64,000 bases of DNA from Haematobacter massiliensis (GCF_000740795.1 NZ_JGYG01000007.1:124001-188000), one strand, 5' to 3'. Positions 38,212-47,775 are shown, counted from the stretch's first letter. Made by a program: numbers and translations. Notes: generated by a model from the letters alone, not told the origin.

Positions 38212-39528
38212 TCAGCGTGCCCGGATAAACCAGGCTGCGGCAGCGGCAATCAGCAGGGGCAAGGCAAAGATCGCCATCAGCGTCGAAAGCGTAACGCCCT
38301 GCCCGATGAGCCAGCCGCCGAGAAGCGGCCCGATGACCGCGCCGAAGCGCCCCACCCCCATCGCCCAGCCGATCCCTGTGCTCCGCACCGCCGCGGGATA
38401 AAGCTCCGCAGCAAGACCATAGAAGGCATTGAAGCCCCCATTGGTCGCCATTCCGGCGAGAAATGCCATCGCAAGCGTCAGCGCGAGCGGCATGGAGAGC
38501 GCGCCGAACAACGCGATCAGGCAGGCCGCGATTATCATGGTGATCGTTGTCACGCGCGGCAAGCCGTGCCGACTGCCAAGCCAGCCCACAACGAGTGTCC
38601 CGACAAAGCCCCCAAGATTGAACAGCGCGCCCGCATAGATAGCCCGGTCCAGCGGCAGCCCGGCACGAACGGAAAGCTGCGTGATCCAGGAGACCACGAA
38701 GTAGAAGGTCATGAAACCCATGAAGATACCGAGCCAGAGGCAGAGCGTCCCGATGGTACGACCGCCGCCGAACACTTCGCCCGCGTCATAGGTGCGTGTC
38801 GCAGCAGGTTTGGGAGGCAGGCGGTCCAGCACCCCTTCGCCCAGGCGGGAACGGAGCTTGTTCAGCCGTGCAAGCGCGTTGCGTGGCTGTTTGCGCAACA
38901 GATAATCTTGGGATTCCGGCAGGATCAGAAAGATCACCGGAATCACGACGAGGGAGATAATTCCCGCGCCCAAAAGCATGAATCGCCAGCCATGCACAGG
39001 CAGCAGATGCGCGCTGAGCAGGCCCGTCGTTACAGCACCCAGCGGATAACCCGCAATGGCCATACTGACCACCAGGCCACGACGGGCCGGCGGCGCGAAA
39101 TCTGCGGCGATCGCGGTCACGCCTGCCAGAATGGCACCGATCCCGATACCGATGATGAACCGTGCCGCCACAAGCTCTGCCAAGGTCTGCGCAAAACTGC
39201 TGATGAGCATGCAAAAGGTTATGATGCTCAACATACCCAGGATCAGCGGTCGCCGTCCCCACTTGTCCGCCAGCGGCGCGACGAAGAGGCAGCCGACCGT
39301 CATACCTGCGAGGCTCGCGCTGAAGACCACTCCGAGGTTTTCGGGTGTCAGGCCCCAATCCGCCGCCAGCACGGGCGCGATATAGGACATGATGACGATG
39401 TCCATCCCGTCCAGCGCGTTCAGCAGAAAGCTCAATGCGACCACGGCGATGCGAACCGGCGTCCAGCCGATATCGGCAGCAGATGCATCGGAACGCGCGG
39501 CAGACGCCGAAAAATCAGCGCTGCTCAT
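38212..39528 (-). CDS. MFS aromatic-acid:H+ symporter (PcaK/BenK type)
   Basis: A 438-residue 12-helix transporter of the AAHS family. Diagnostic segments are LLNALDGMDIVIMSYIAPVL in helix 1 (with the acidic D-G-x-D motif of 4-hydroxybenzoate transporters), the MFS signature PLADKWGRRPLIL, GYPLGAVTTGLLSA, and the second-half loop WLGSRHGLPR. It imports an aromatic acid, plausibly 4-hydroxybenzoate for PobA. The start is uncertain among 39528, 39540 and 39561. A copy of the TGTTGC-N4-GCAACA palindrome lies about 110 bases upstream. Confidence 0.9.
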   Translation of the reverse strand: MSSADFSASAARSDASAADIGWTPVRIAVVALSFLLNALDGMDIVIMSYIAPVLAADWGLTPENLGVVFSASLAGMTVGCLFVAPLADKWGRRPLILGMLSIITFCMLISSFAQTLAELVAARFIIGIGIGAILAGVTAIAADFAPPARRGLVVSMAIAGYPLGAVTTGLLSAHLLPVHGWRFMLLGAGIISLVVIPVIFLILPESQDYLLRKQPRNALARLNKLRSRLGEGVLDRLPPKPAATRTYDAGEVFGGGRTIGTLCLWLGIFMGFMTFYFVVSWITQLSVRAGLPLDRAIYAGALFNLGGFVGTLVVGWLGSRHGLPRVTTITMIIAACLIALFGALSMPLALTLAMAFLAGMATNGGFNAFYGLAAELYPAAVRSTGIGWAMGVGRFGAVIGPLLGGWLIGQGVTLSTLMAIFALPLLIAAAAAWFIRAR

Positions 39529-39617
39529 TCTTGATCTCATAAGATATCTCGCGGGCCGCAAGGCCTGCGTTGCAACTCCTCCACAACACGGATTTCCTCC
39601 CTCAAGGACCGCTATAT

Positions 39618-39659
39618 ATGTTGCGATCCCTACTCTATTAATGTTGCGAAAGCAACATT
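39618..39659. promoter_or_regulatory. Palindromic operator TGTTGC-N4-GCAACA, copy 2, plus half-site
   Basis: AATGTTGC-GAAA-GCAACATT (39640-39659) is a perfect 8-bp inverted repeat. An extra half-site, ATGTTGC, lies at 39618-39624. Both are upstream of the minus-strand aromatic-acid transporter. The core matches the copy at 34742-34757. The repeat ends 10 bases from the CoA-transferase stop codon, so a terminator role was considered, but it lacks a T-run. Confidence 0.6.
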
Positions 39660-39669
39660 GAACTCCGTG

Positions 39670-41166
39670 TCAGTTCATCCGCCCGGTTTCCTGCAATCGG
39701 ACATGCCAGGACAACGCTTCTTCCAGCACATGCGGGGTATGACCGCTTCTTGCGAGGGCGCGGTTATAATAGTCCTCGATCATCGGGCGCCACGCGGGAT
39801 GAACGCAATTGGCGATGATGACGCGCGCACGTTCACGCGGCGCAAGTCCGCGCAGATCGGCGAGGCCCTGTTCAGTCACCAGAATGTCCACGTCGTGCTC
39901 GGTATGATCGACATGGCTCACCATGGGCACGACACAGGATATGCTGCCGCCCTTGGCGATGGACTTTGTTACGAAGATGGAAAGGTAGGCGTTCCGGGCG
40001 AAGTCCCCCGAGCCCCCTATCCCGTTCATCATCTGCGTTCCCCGCACATGGGTAGAGTTGACGTTTCCGTAGATGTCGAACTCCAGCGCCGTGTTGATGG
40101 CGATGATCCCCAGCCGCCGCACGACCTCAGGGTGGTTGGAGATTTCCTGCGGGCGAAGCAGAACCTTTGGTTTGAACTCAGCAAAGCGGGGGAGCATTTG
40201 CTCATATTTCCGCGCAGAGAGGGTCACCGAAGAGCCGGAAGCGAAGGTCATTTTCCCCGCATCCATCAGGTCGAAAGTCGAATCCTGCAGAACTTCGGAG
40301 TACATCTTCAGGCCATGAAAGGGCGTATCCAGAAATCCGTGCAGCACAGCATTCGCGATGGTACCTATCCCCGCCTGAAGCGGAGCGAGCCGCTCGTCGA
40401 GCCGCCCCTGCCGTACCTCATGCAGGAGAAAATCGGTGAGGTGCCCCGCAATGGCGCGCGTATCATCGTCAGGGTCGAGGATGGTAGATGAACTGTCCTG
40501 CTTCTCGGTGAGCACGATCGCAGCGATCTTTTCCGGCGGTATCGGAATGTATGGCAAGCCAACACGACTTTCGGGCGTGATGACCGGGATGGGCATGCGG
40601 TTGGGGCGATAGCTGGGGATATAGATGTCATGAAGACCCTCCAGCCCGACTGGTTGGCTGAGGTTGATCTCGACGATCACCTTCGGCGCGAGGATGGCGA
40701 AGGAGGCGGAGTTTCCAACCGATGTCGTGGGCACCACCCCACCATTCTCCGTGATGGCGACCGCCTCGATCACCGCTATGTCGACACCGGGGATCTGGCG
40801 ATTTCGAAGCTGCTCGACGGTTTCGGAGAGATGCTGGTCTATGAACATCACCTCTCCGTCATTGATCTTTTTCCGCAGGAAGGGATCGGACTGAAAAGGT
40901 ATGCGCCGGGAGATCGCATGAGCTTCTGCCAGGGTCTTGTCCAGATCGTTGCCGAGGCTGGCTCCCGTCATCAGCGTGACCTGCAAGGGCTCCTTGCGCG
41001 CGCGCTCCGCAAGGGCAAGCGGCACGGCCTTTGCCTCTCCCGCTCGGGTGAAACCCGACATGCCCAGAACCATGCCATCCTTGATGAGCCGCGCGGCCTC
41101 CTCTGCCGACATGATGCGATCACGAAGGCCGGGATGGCGAATCCGATCATCGAGGCTATGGGTCAT
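39670..41166 (-). CDS. Acetyl-CoA hydrolase/transferase family protein (succinate:acyl-CoA transferase type)
   Basis: A 498-residue class I CoA-transferase of the Cat1/AarC/ScpC type. The substrate segment GMSGFTRAGEAKAVP is near the N-terminus. The likely catalytic glutamate is in GLKMYSEVLQDS, and the C-terminal half has GIGGSGDFARNAYLSIF and the conserved VDILVTEQGLADLRGL. Characterised relatives move CoA between succinyl-CoA and acetate or propionate. Next to aromatic-acid genes it could recycle CoA among the acetyl- and succinyl-CoA end products, but no dedicated link is proved. It reads in the same direction as the second MFS gene, with a terminator between them. Confidence 0.9.
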   Translation of the reverse strand: MTHSLDDRIRHPGLRDRIMSAEEAARLIKDGMVLGMSGFTRAGEAKAVPLALAERARKEPLQVTLMTGASLGNDLDKTLAEAHAISRRIPFQSDPFLRKKINDGEVMFIDQHLSETVEQLRNRQIPGVDIAVIEAVAITENGGVVPTTSVGNSASFAILAPKVIVEINLSQPVGLEGLHDIYIPSYRPNRMPIPVITPESRVGLPYIPIPPEKIAAIVLTEKQDSSSTILDPDDDTRAIAGHLTDFLLHEVRQGRLDERLAPLQAGIGTIANAVLHGFLDTPFHGLKMYSEVLQDSTFDLMDAGKMTFASGSSVTLSARKYEQMLPRFAEFKPKVLLRPQEISNHPEVVRRLGIIAINTALEFDIYGNVNSTHVRGTQMMNGIGGSGDFARNAYLSIFVTKSIAKGGSISCVVPMVSHVDHTEHDVDILVTEQGLADLRGLAPRERARVIIANCVHPAWRPMIEDYYNRALARSGHTPHVLEEALSWHVRLQETGRMN

Positions 41167-41272
41167 GGGCTCCTCCTGACATGGCTCATTTTCAAGGTGC
41201 TAAATGTCATGCGCAAGAAACTCAATCTTGGGACAGCCATGCATTGCTCGCATGACTGCTCCGGACGAAAAA

Positions 41273-41297
41273 CGGCCCCGGCGGTAAACCGGGGCCG
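41273..41297 (-). terminator. Factor-independent terminator after the second MFS gene
   Basis: CGGCCCCGG and CCGGGGCCG form a perfect 9-bp stem with a 7-base loop, followed on the minus strand by five T. It lies 30-54 bases past the transporter stop codon. This is the cleanest terminator in the window. Confidence 0.85.
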
Positions 41298-41326
41298 AAG
41301 ATTGAGCCATCTCGTCCTATGAGGCG

Positions 41327-42586
41327 TCAGCGATAGGCGCGGACAACGCTGAGCGAGAGAGCCAGCGCTCCAATAAGGCCGACCGCGGCGAAGATGAAAA
41401 ATCCCCATGGATGGCCAAGCCCAAGGCCCACCAGCATTCCGCCCAGGAGCGGACCCATGATGGCACCGAGACGGCCAACACCTGCCGAGAGGCCGATTGC
41501 CGTCGCGCGCACTTCCGGAGGATGGTTCGCGGCGGTGAAGGCATACACCAACACCTGCGCGGAAAACACGAAGCAACCGGTGAGAAAAACGACCGAATAA
41601 AGAAGCGGAAGCGGCATACGGATCGCAAGCAGCGCGAGCAGAACAGCACCGGCAAAGAACCACAGACAGGCCGCACGCTTCAGTCCGATCGCATCACCCA
41701 CACGTCCGGCGATGATCAGACCAACGATCGCACCGACATTCATCAGAAGCAGGAACCACAGTCCGCGTTGCAGCCCATAGTCAGCAGCGACCATCAAGGC
41801 GGGAAGCCATGTATTCAGACCATAGACCAACAGAAGGCCCATGAAGGACGTCACCCAGATCGCGAGGCTGTTGCGCAGAAAGCCGGGGCCGATCAGCTTG
41901 CCGGGGGAGACGCGCTCCGCTTTCGGCGGCGGCTCCGACAAGGTGAGGCCGTAGGTGCCAGCGATACGCTCAGCTTCTGCCCGGCGTCCCTGCGTCAGGA
42001 GGAAGGCCGGGGACTCCGGCAGCCATTTCATCATGAGCGGCACGAGAAGGAAGCCTGGAATGGCTCCTGCCAGGAACATCGCGCGCCAGCCGAAAGGCGC
42101 AAGCAGGACAAGGCCGAGGATTGCCGTCGCCACTGCACCCACGTGATATCCGGTCATCACCGTTGTGCTCGCCTTGCCTGCCTTCCCGCGGGAGAATTCC
42201 GTCACCAGCGCGATGGCCGTGGGCAGGCATCCGCCAAGACCAAAGCCCGCCAGGAAGCGGAATGCGCCGAGTTGGAACGGCGTCGCTGCGATAGCGCATC
42301 CGAGCGTCATCAGGGAGAAAAAGCCCACCGACCAGATCATCGCCTTGCGCCGGCCGATCCGGTCTGTCGCCCAACCGATGGAAAGCGCGCCCAACGTCAT
42401 GCCGATCAGGCTGGTCGTCGAAATCGCGGTGGCTTGAGCCGTGCTCATCCAGGGTGCGGCGGGGTTTGTCATCGTCGGGATAAGCGCACCCAGAACGACC
42501 AGGTCAAATCCATCCAGAACGACCGCCGCCCAGCAGAGCAACGCCACCGGACCCAGACCGCGGGAAGCGGTCAAATCTGTCTTCAT
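41327..42586 (-). CDS. MFS transporter, aromatic-acid:H+ symporter family (second copy)
   Basis: A 419-residue 12-helix transporter. It carries the AAHS motif WAAVVLDGFDLVVLGALIPT in helix 1, the MFS signature GWATDRIGRRKAM, GGCLPTAIALVTEFSRG and the central-loop partner GRVGDAIGLKRAA. It is only distantly similar to the MFS protein at 38.2 kb, so the pair probably handles different aromatic acids. The start at 42586 (MKTDLTAS) has GGGGAGAC nine bases ahead; ATGs at 42592 and 42604 are alternatives. Regulation may involve the GAAACC...GGTTTTC element at 42753-42771. Confidence 0.88.
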   Translation of the reverse strand: MKTDLTASRGLGPVALLCWAAVVLDGFDLVVLGALIPTMTNPAAPWMSTAQATAISTTSLIGMTLGALSIGWATDRIGRRKAMIWSVGFFSLMTLGCAIAATPFQLGAFRFLAGFGLGGCLPTAIALVTEFSRGKAGKASTTVMTGYHVGAVATAILGLVLLAPFGWRAMFLAGAIPGFLLVPLMMKWLPESPAFLLTQGRRAEAERIAGTYGLTLSEPPPKAERVSPGKLIGPGFLRNSLAIWVTSFMGLLLVYGLNTWLPALMVAADYGLQRGLWFLLLMNVGAIVGLIIAGRVGDAIGLKRAACLWFFAGAVLLALLAIRMPLPLLYSVVFLTGCFVFSAQVLVYAFTAANHPPEVRATAIGLSAGVGRLGAIMGPLLGGMLVGLGLGHPWGFFIFAAVGLIGALALSLSVVRAYR

Positions 42587-42860
42587 AGTCATGTCTCCCC
42601 ACAATCCTCTTGCCGCGTCTCTCGGAAACGAACGGCAGCCGGACCTGCGCCAAAGTGCGGCATCAATCCGAAACTTGCAGGATCAGGTAATGGATAGGAT
42701 GCTCCTGAGCAATTATCGAACCGCAATTACCGCCATTTCAGCCCGACAAAAGGAAACCTTTGACGGTTTTCATAACACTTTGGTAATAGCTAGCTGATGG
42801 CCAAATTATTGATATCGCAACATATGAAGATGCGGCAGGGAGAGTCCCAACGACAGCGAA

Positions 42861-43463
42861 TCAACCATTGCCAAGAATTGCCACGACATATGACTGCGTT
42901 TCGCGATATGGTGGTACGCCGCCATGCTGCTCCACAGCGCCCGGGCCTGCATTGTACGCCGCGAGCGCCAGCCGCCAGTCCCCAAACCGCTCGAACATCC
43001 GGCGGAGATAACGGGCACCCCCTTCGAGGTTCTGATGCGGGTTGTTGACATCCACGCCCAGCAACACCGCGGTATCAGGCATAAGCTGCGCCAACCCCGT
43101 CGCCCCTTTGTGGGAAACCGCCTGCGGATTCCAACCGGATTCACGCTGAACGAGCCGTAAAAACAGCTCTTCCGGCACATTATGTTTGCGCGCTGCACCC
43201 CGGGCCACCGCGAGATACTGGCCTTTGTAGCTCCCCGCATATTTCGGAAGCGAGGGCGCCTTCCGGTCCACGGTCTTCGGCTGCAGCCGTGTGGAACTCT
43301 GATACTGATCGGAAAGGCGCGTATCCAGGAGCCGTGTCTGACTCTGGAAGAGCTGCATCCGGGACTTGGTTGACCGTGTCGCGGTCAGCCCTTCTGCTCC
43401 AACCGTACCTGCACTGCCGAGCATCACCGCAAAGGCGGTGAGCGTCATGACTGCGTGACGCAT
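42861..43463 (-). CDS. Lytic transglycosylase, SLT domain
   Basis: A 200-residue exported murein lyase. The signal peptide [23 protein letters not shown] is followed by about 65 residues without a domain. The SLT domain has the catalytic Glu in [20 protein letters not shown], then LAQLMPDTA and [20 protein letters not shown]. It cleaves the MurNAc-GlcNAc bond to form 1,6-anhydro ends in the periplasm. The start at 43463 is chosen for the signal peptide and GGGGGACA upstream. It is divergent from ssb; the short gap contains both promoters. Confidence 0.92.
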   Translation of the reverse strand: MRHAVMTLTAFAVMLGSAGTVGAEGLTATRSTKSRMQLFQSQTRLLDTRLSDQYQSSTRLQPKTVDRKAPSLPKYAGSYKGQYLAVARGAARKHNVPEELFLRLVQRESGWNPQAVSHKGATGLAQLMPDTAVLLGVDVNNPHQNLEGGARYLRRMFERFGDWRLALAAYNAGPGAVEQHGGVPPYRETQSYVVAILGNG

Positions 43464-43615
43464 ATTCAGATGTCCCCCACTCGGGTTCTTCTTATCGGCC
43501 GCAATCTTAGTAATAATCCGCGCCCTGACCAGCGGAAATCTGCGACACAGCAATAGTCGGTTGGCCTCTGCCCGTCCGCGCGGTTATGTGGGGCGAGCAA
43601 GGAATCGGAGGCGAC

Positions 43616-44131
43616 ATGGCGGGTTCGGTCAACAAGGTTATTCTGGTCGGCAATCTGGGCCGTGATCCGGAGGTCAGGAGCTTCCAGAACGGCGGCAAGG
43701 TCTGCAACCTGAGGATCGCCACCTCGGAGAACTGGCGCGACCGGCAATCGGGCGAGCGCAAGGAGCGGACGGAGTGGCATACCGTCGCAATCTTCTCCGA
43801 ACCGCTGGTCAAAATTGCCGAGCAGTATCTGCGGAAAGGGTCGAAGGTCTATATCGAGGGCCAGCTTGAAACGCGGAAGTGGCAGGACCAGTCCGGTCAG
43901 GATCGCTACTCGACCGAAATCGTCCTGCGCCCGTTCCGGGGTGAGCTGACGCTTCTCGACGGACGCGGCGAAGGCGGGGGTGGCGGCGGAAGCCAGGGCG
44001 GCGGCTATGATGGCGGCTACGACGATGGGCCCTCCTATTCTGGTCAAGGTGGAAGCCAGAGCGGAGGGCGCTCGGGTGGCGGCTATGGCGGCGGAAGGTC
44101 GAACGATCTGGACGACGAAATTCCTTTCTGA
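43616..44131 (+). CDS. ssb: Single-stranded DNA-binding protein SSB
   Basis: A 171-residue protein. An OB-fold (residues 1-110: [20 protein letters not shown] through [20 protein letters not shown]) is followed by a glycine-rich linker with repeated GGG/YGG. The acidic tip DDEIPF is the conserved docking peptide for replication and repair partners. It forms tetramers on single-stranded DNA. The start at 43616 follows CGGAGG; the open frame ahead of it is not SSB-like. No SOS box of the GAAC/GTTC type was seen in the 150-base divergent gap. Confidence 0.97.
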   Translation: MAGSVNKVILVGNLGRDPEVRSFQNGGKVCNLRIATSENWRDRQSGERKERTEWHTVAIFSEPLVKIAEQYLRKGSKVYIEGQLETRKWQDQSGQDRYSTEIVLRPFRGELTLLDGRGEGGGGGGSQGGGYDGGYDDGPSYSGQGGSQSGGRSGGGYGGGRSNDLDDEIPF

Positions 44132-44218
44132 ACAGTGTCGTATTCCGATATATTGATGCGATACATGAGAATGGTTTAGGATTAGGGCGCGGGCCACGGG
44201 TTCGTTCTCATGTCTTCA

Positions 44219-44244
44219 AAGGCGGCGGTGTGTCCCGCCGCCTT
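44219..44244 (+). terminator. Terminator downstream of ssb
   Basis: AAGGCGGCGG and CCGCCGCCTT form a perfect 10-bp stem with a 6-base loop, ending in TTCTTG on the plus strand, about 90 bases after the ssb stop codon. Confidence 0.75.
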
Positions 44245-44712
44245 CTTGCGTAGATGTCTTGCACCCCTCGCGGCAGAAGCCATCCTCGGATACTTCAACG
44301 AAAACCGTTCTTCCTTTGACGGCGCTCTTCAGATAGCACCCTCGCTGCGTGGTGATCTGGCTTGACTGGCCGACGTGGAGCCACGTTCAGCAAGCCGAAA
44401 ATTGTCGGTCTGGACAGCGTTGGGAAGCTTCGAAATCACTCTTTTCCAGCTTGAGTGGCTGAGCCTTAAAGTTCGCAGTCGCCGTCAGGGTAGGAGTGAT
44501 GGTCCAGCGAATATTGCAAACAGCAGGAGAAGGCCGAACTCCGTCGCACGGCAACCTCCCGGGCGCCCAGTCATTGCCTGTGCAGTCAAGCACACAGGGC
44601 GATACCTGAAGGCGCATCAGGCCGAGACGTCATCGAGCCGTGCAAGAGCGCTTCCGATCACGGTTGCAAGAAACGCCAAAGACAGCTTGTGTCCTTTACG
44701 GGAGGAAGCGCC
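44245..44712. other. Intergenic region upstream of the LysR gene
   Basis: About 470 bases without a convincing gene. A 113-codon open frame (44375-44716) has no ribosome site and no family features. The last bases hold ACGGGAGG, the ribosome site of the LysR gene. Promoter and LysR-type box are presumably here but no unambiguous element was found. Confidence 0.4.
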
Positions 44713-45609
44713 ATGATCGATAAGCTCGAGATGTTCATCGCGTTGGCCAACGAGCGGCACTTCGGCCGCGCCGCGGAGGCCGTGGGTGTAACGCAGCCGA
44801 CGCTCTCCTCCGCCATTCGGCAGTTGGAGGATATCCTCGGCGTGCAACTGGTGCGCCGTGGCGCCCGCTTCGAAGCGCTGACGCCGGAAGGGGAGCGTGT
44901 CTATGAACGGGCGCTCGTCATCATCGGGGATGTGCGGGCCATGCGGGAGGAGATGCGGGCGGCCCGGATCGGCCTGTCGGGTGAGTTGCGGATCGGGGTC
45001 ATTCCCACAGCGTTGCCCATGGTTCACCGGCTGACCGCGCCATATAGCGAGCGCCACCCGGAGGTGACGTTCCGCATTCTCTCCCGCGCGGCGTCCGAGA
45101 TCATGGAGGAGATCGACCGGCTCGAACTGGATGCAGGCATCACCTATACCGGGGACAGCAAGCGTCACCTCGAAATCCCGCTTTATGAGGAGAACTACTG
45201 TCTCCTCGTGGCCGCCGATGCCGAAGAGGCGGGCCGGGACAGCATAAGCTGGGCGGAGGTGGGGCGCCTGCCTCTCTGCCTGCTGACCACCGACATGCAA
45301 AACCGCCGGATCATCGACCGTCTGCTGGACGCGGCAGGCACTCCGGCCCGCCCGATCGTCGAGTCGAATTCCACCATCGTTCTGGCGAGCCACGTCGCCA
45401 CGGGTCGCTGGGCTTCGGTCATGCCGGTGCTGATCGCGGAGAGTCTTGGCCCCGGACGCGGGCTTGTCACCGTTCCCATCCGTCGCTCACGCGCGGGCAA
45501 TCCTGGGCGCATGGTGGGCCTGATCGTGGCGCGACGGGATCCGCACAGCCCGACCGTCAACGCACTCCTTACGGAGGCGAGAGCTCTGGCTGATAGAGAA
45601 CGTCTATAG
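44713..45609 (+). CDS. LysR-family regulator of the formate dehydrogenase operon (FdsR type)
   Basis: A 298-residue LysR protein. The HTH is HFGRAAEAVGVTQPTLSSAI followed by RQLEDILGVQLVRRGARFEA, and the effector domain has LSGELRIGVIPTALPMV and NSTIVLASHVATGRWASVMP. It lies 65 bases upstream of fdsG on the same strand. In Cupriavidus a LysR-type FdsR controls an equivalent fds operon, so this is the probable local regulator, responding to formate status. The start at 44713 has GGGAGG upstream. Confidence 0.9.
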   Translation: MIDKLEMFIALANERHFGRAAEAVGVTQPTLSSAIRQLEDILGVQLVRRGARFEALTPEGERVYERALVIIGDVRAMREEMRAARIGLSGELRIGVIPTALPMVHRLTAPYSERHPEVTFRILSRAASEIMEEIDRLELDAGITYTGDSKRHLEIPLYEENYCLLVAADAEEAGRDSISWAEVGRLPLCLLTTDMQNRRIIDRLLDAAGTPARPIVESNSTIVLASHVATGRWASVMPVLIAESLGPGRGLVTVPIRRSRAGNPGRMVGLIVARRDPHSPTVNALLTEARALADRERL

Positions 45610-45674
45610 CTCCACGGAAAGTCGGAATTGATCGGTCTGCCCTGAGGCCTAGAATGGCTCTTGAGGGGGAGACG

Positions 45675-46163
45675 ATGCAAGCACTCAAGCCAGCAGAGCC
45701 CATAGCCGATCTGGAAGCCCAGATGGCTGCGATCATCGCAAATCATATCGGGCGGGAAGGACCGCTTCTACCGATCCTGCATGAGGTGCAGGAAAGCTTC
45801 GGGTTTGTTCCTGAGGGCGCCGTGCCGCTGATAGCTGCCGCCCTCAACCTGAGCCGTGCCGAAGTCCATGGGGTCGTCAGTTTCTATCACGATTTCCGCA
45901 AGGCTCCCGCCGGACGGCATGTCCTTCGACTGTGTCGTGCGGAAGCCTGTCAGGCAGTGGGTGCGGACGCCTTGGGCGATCATGTTCGCCGGACACTTGG
46001 CATCGACTGGCATGGCACGACACCGGACGGCGCAGTTACGCTGGAGCCTGTGTTCTGCCTTGGTCTCTGCGCCTGCGGTCCGTCAGCGCAAATCGACGGG
46101 CGGCTTGTCGGCCGGGCGGATGAGTCGCTGCTAGACACCATCGTCGCGGAGGCGCGGGCATGA
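45675..46163 (+). CDS. fdsG: NAD-dependent formate dehydrogenase gamma subunit FdsG
   Basis: A 162-residue NuoE-like subunit with a thioredoxin-fold [2Fe-2S] cluster. The four cysteines are in LCRAEACQAVG and CLGLCACGPSAQI. The N-terminal helical part (HEVQESFGFVPEGAVPLIAA) is typical. In the FdsGBA complex it forms a side path near the FMN of FdsB. The start at 45675 has GAGGGGGAG upstream. Its stop overlaps the fdsB start (ATGA). Confidence 0.95.
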   Translation: MQALKPAEPIADLEAQMAAIIANHIGREGPLLPILHEVQESFGFVPEGAVPLIAAALNLSRAEVHGVVSFYHDFRKAPAGRHVLRLCRAEACQAVGADALGDHVRRTLGIDWHGTTPDGAVTLEPVFCLGLCACGPSAQIDGRLVGRADESLLDTIVAEARA

Positions 46164-47686
46164 GGATCTATGTCCCGAGAGATGCCGCCGCGAAGGCCCT
46201 TGGCGCTGACGCGGTCGCGGCCGCGGTAAGTGCGGAGGCGGCGCGGCGCGGGTTGCAGGTGGACCTGATCCGCAACGGATCCCGCGGCATGGTATGGCTC
46301 GAGCCGCTGGTTGAGGTTGTGACCGATCTTGGCCGCATAGCGTTCGGCCCCATGGAACCGGGCGATGTGGCTCGGCTGTTTGATGCGCCGGACAGCCACC
46401 CGAAGGCGCTTGGTCTGACGGAGGAACTGCCCTGGATGGTGCGGCAGACACGGCTGACATTCGCGCGTGTCGGCGTCATCGATCCGTTGTCTCTCAAGGA
46501 ATATGAACTGCATCACGGGCTGAAAGGGTTGAAACGGGCTCTCTCCATGACCCCCGAAGACGTGGTGAAGGAAGTGACGGACTCCGGCCTGCGGGGCCGC
46601 GGCGGCGCAGGCTTTCCGACCGGCATCAAGTGGAAGACCGTTCATGACGCGCCCGGCCCCCAGAAATACATCGTCTGCAACGCCGATGAGGGCGATAGCG
46701 CCACCTTTGCAGACCGAATGCTCATGGAGGGCGACCCTTTCTGTCTGATCGAGGGAATGGCCATCGCCGGGATCGCCGTCGGTGCAACACGCGGGTATCT
46801 CTACACCCGCTCCGAATATCCCGACGCGATAGAGGTGATGGAGTCCGCCATTCAGGTGGCGCGGGCAGAAGGTCTTCTCGGGCAGAACGTGCTGGGTTCG
46901 GGCTACGCATTCGATATGGAAGTTCGCATGGGTGCGGGGGCCTATGTCTGTGGCGAGGAAACCTCCCTGCTCAACAGCCTTGAGGGGAAGCGCGGCACGG
47001 TTCGGGCGAAGCCCCCGCTCCCGGCACTACAAGGCTTCCTCGGCCGACCGACGGTGGTGAACAACGTCATCTCCCTTGCTTCCGTGCCGATCATCATGGA
47101 CCGCGGCGCGGCGTTCTACCGCAACTTCGGCATCGGGCGCTCCCATGGCACCATGCCGCTTCAGATCGCCGGGAATGTACGGCATGGCGGGCTGTTCGAG
47201 ACGGCCTTCGGCCTGACGCTGGGCGAGATCGTGGAGGATATCGGCGGAGGTACTCGCACGGGCAGGCCGGTCAAGGCGGTCCAGATCGGCGGGCCTCTCG
47301 GCGCCTATTTCCCCCGGGAGCTGTTCGATACGCCCTTCGGCTACGAGGAATTCACGGCGGCCGGCGGTCTTATCGGCCATGCGGGGCTGACTGTATTCGA
47401 CGACAGCGCCGACATGCTGAAACTCGCCCGCTTCGCCATGGAGTTCTGCGCCATCGAGTCCTGCGGCAAATGTACGCCCTGCCGGATCGGAGCGGTGCGC
47501 GGCATGGAGACCCTGGACCGTATCGCGGCGGGCGATGCGGCGGCGATGCCGGTGCTTGCCTCACTCTGTGACACCATGAAGGCAGGCTCGCTCTGCGCCC
47601 TCGGGGGCTTCACGCCCTATCCGGTCATGTCTGCGGTCACCCATTTCCCCGATGACTTTGCACTTAAGAAGGAGGCTGCGGAATGA
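46160..47686 (+). CDS. fdsB: NAD-dependent formate dehydrogenase beta subunit FdsB
   Basis: A 508-residue NuoF-like flavoprotein that passes electrons from the iron-sulfur chain to FMN and then NAD+. An N-terminal thioredoxin-like extension (to about 115) precedes the FMN/NADH site: LRGRGGAGFPTGIKWK, NADEGDSATFADR and GAGAYVCGEETSLLNSLEG. The C-terminal [4Fe-4S] site is SCGKCTPCRIG plus a distal Cys (GSLCALGG). It overlaps fdsG by 4 bases. Its 3' end overlaps a 30-codon ORF by 4 bases. Confidence 0.96.
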   Translation: MRIYVPRDAAAKALGADAVAAAVSAEAARRGLQVDLIRNGSRGMVWLEPLVEVVTDLGRIAFGPMEPGDVARLFDAPDSHPKALGLTEELPWMVRQTRLTFARVGVIDPLSLKEYELHHGLKGLKRALSMTPEDVVKEVTDSGLRGRGGAGFPTGIKWKTVHDAPGPQKYIVCNADEGDSATFADRMLMEGDPFCLIEGMAIAGIAVGATRGYLYTRSEYPDAIEVMESAIQVARAEGLLGQNVLGSGYAFDMEVRMGAGAYVCGEETSLLNSLEGKRGTVRAKPPLPALQGFLGRPTVVNNVISLASVPIIMDRGAAFYRNFGIGRSHGTMPLQIAGNVRHGGLFETAFGLTLGEIVEDIGGGTRTGRPVKAVQIGGPLGAYFPRELFDTPFGYEEFTAAGGLIGHAGLTVFDDSADMLKLARFAMEFCAIESCGKCTPCRIGAVRGMETLDRIAAGDAAAMPVLASLCDTMKAGSLCALGGFTPYPVMSAVTHFPDDFALKKEAAE

Positions 47687-47775
47687 TTGCCCTCATTGCG
47701 AACTGGCTCGGTCTCCTGACCCCTGCACCTGCGTGCATACCCTTTCGCAACCGCCGCATCGGAGGCAGATCATGA
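47683..47775 (+). CDS. 30-residue small ORF coupled between fdsB and fdsA
   Basis: ATG at 47683 overlaps the fdsB stop (ATGA) and has AAGGAGG seven bases ahead, the strongest ribosome site in the operon. The frame runs 30 codons and ends in a TGA that overlaps the fdsA start by the same ATGA arrangement. The peptide begins MIALIANWLGLLTPAPACIP, a hydrophobic stretch with one Trp and one Cys, and ends in a basic tail (FRNRRIGGRS). It is too short for a domain. It may be a real microprotein (assembly or membrane contact) or a translated leader that carries ribosomes from fdsB to fdsA. Without it the fdsB-fdsA gap would be 85 bases. The function is unknown. Confidence 0.6.
   Translation: MIALIANWLGLLTPAPACIPFRNRRIGGRS

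Noticed and set aside
44375-44716. 113-codon frame upstream of the LysR gene
   Set aside because: It lacks a start signal and overlaps the LysR ribosome site; the composition is not coding-like.
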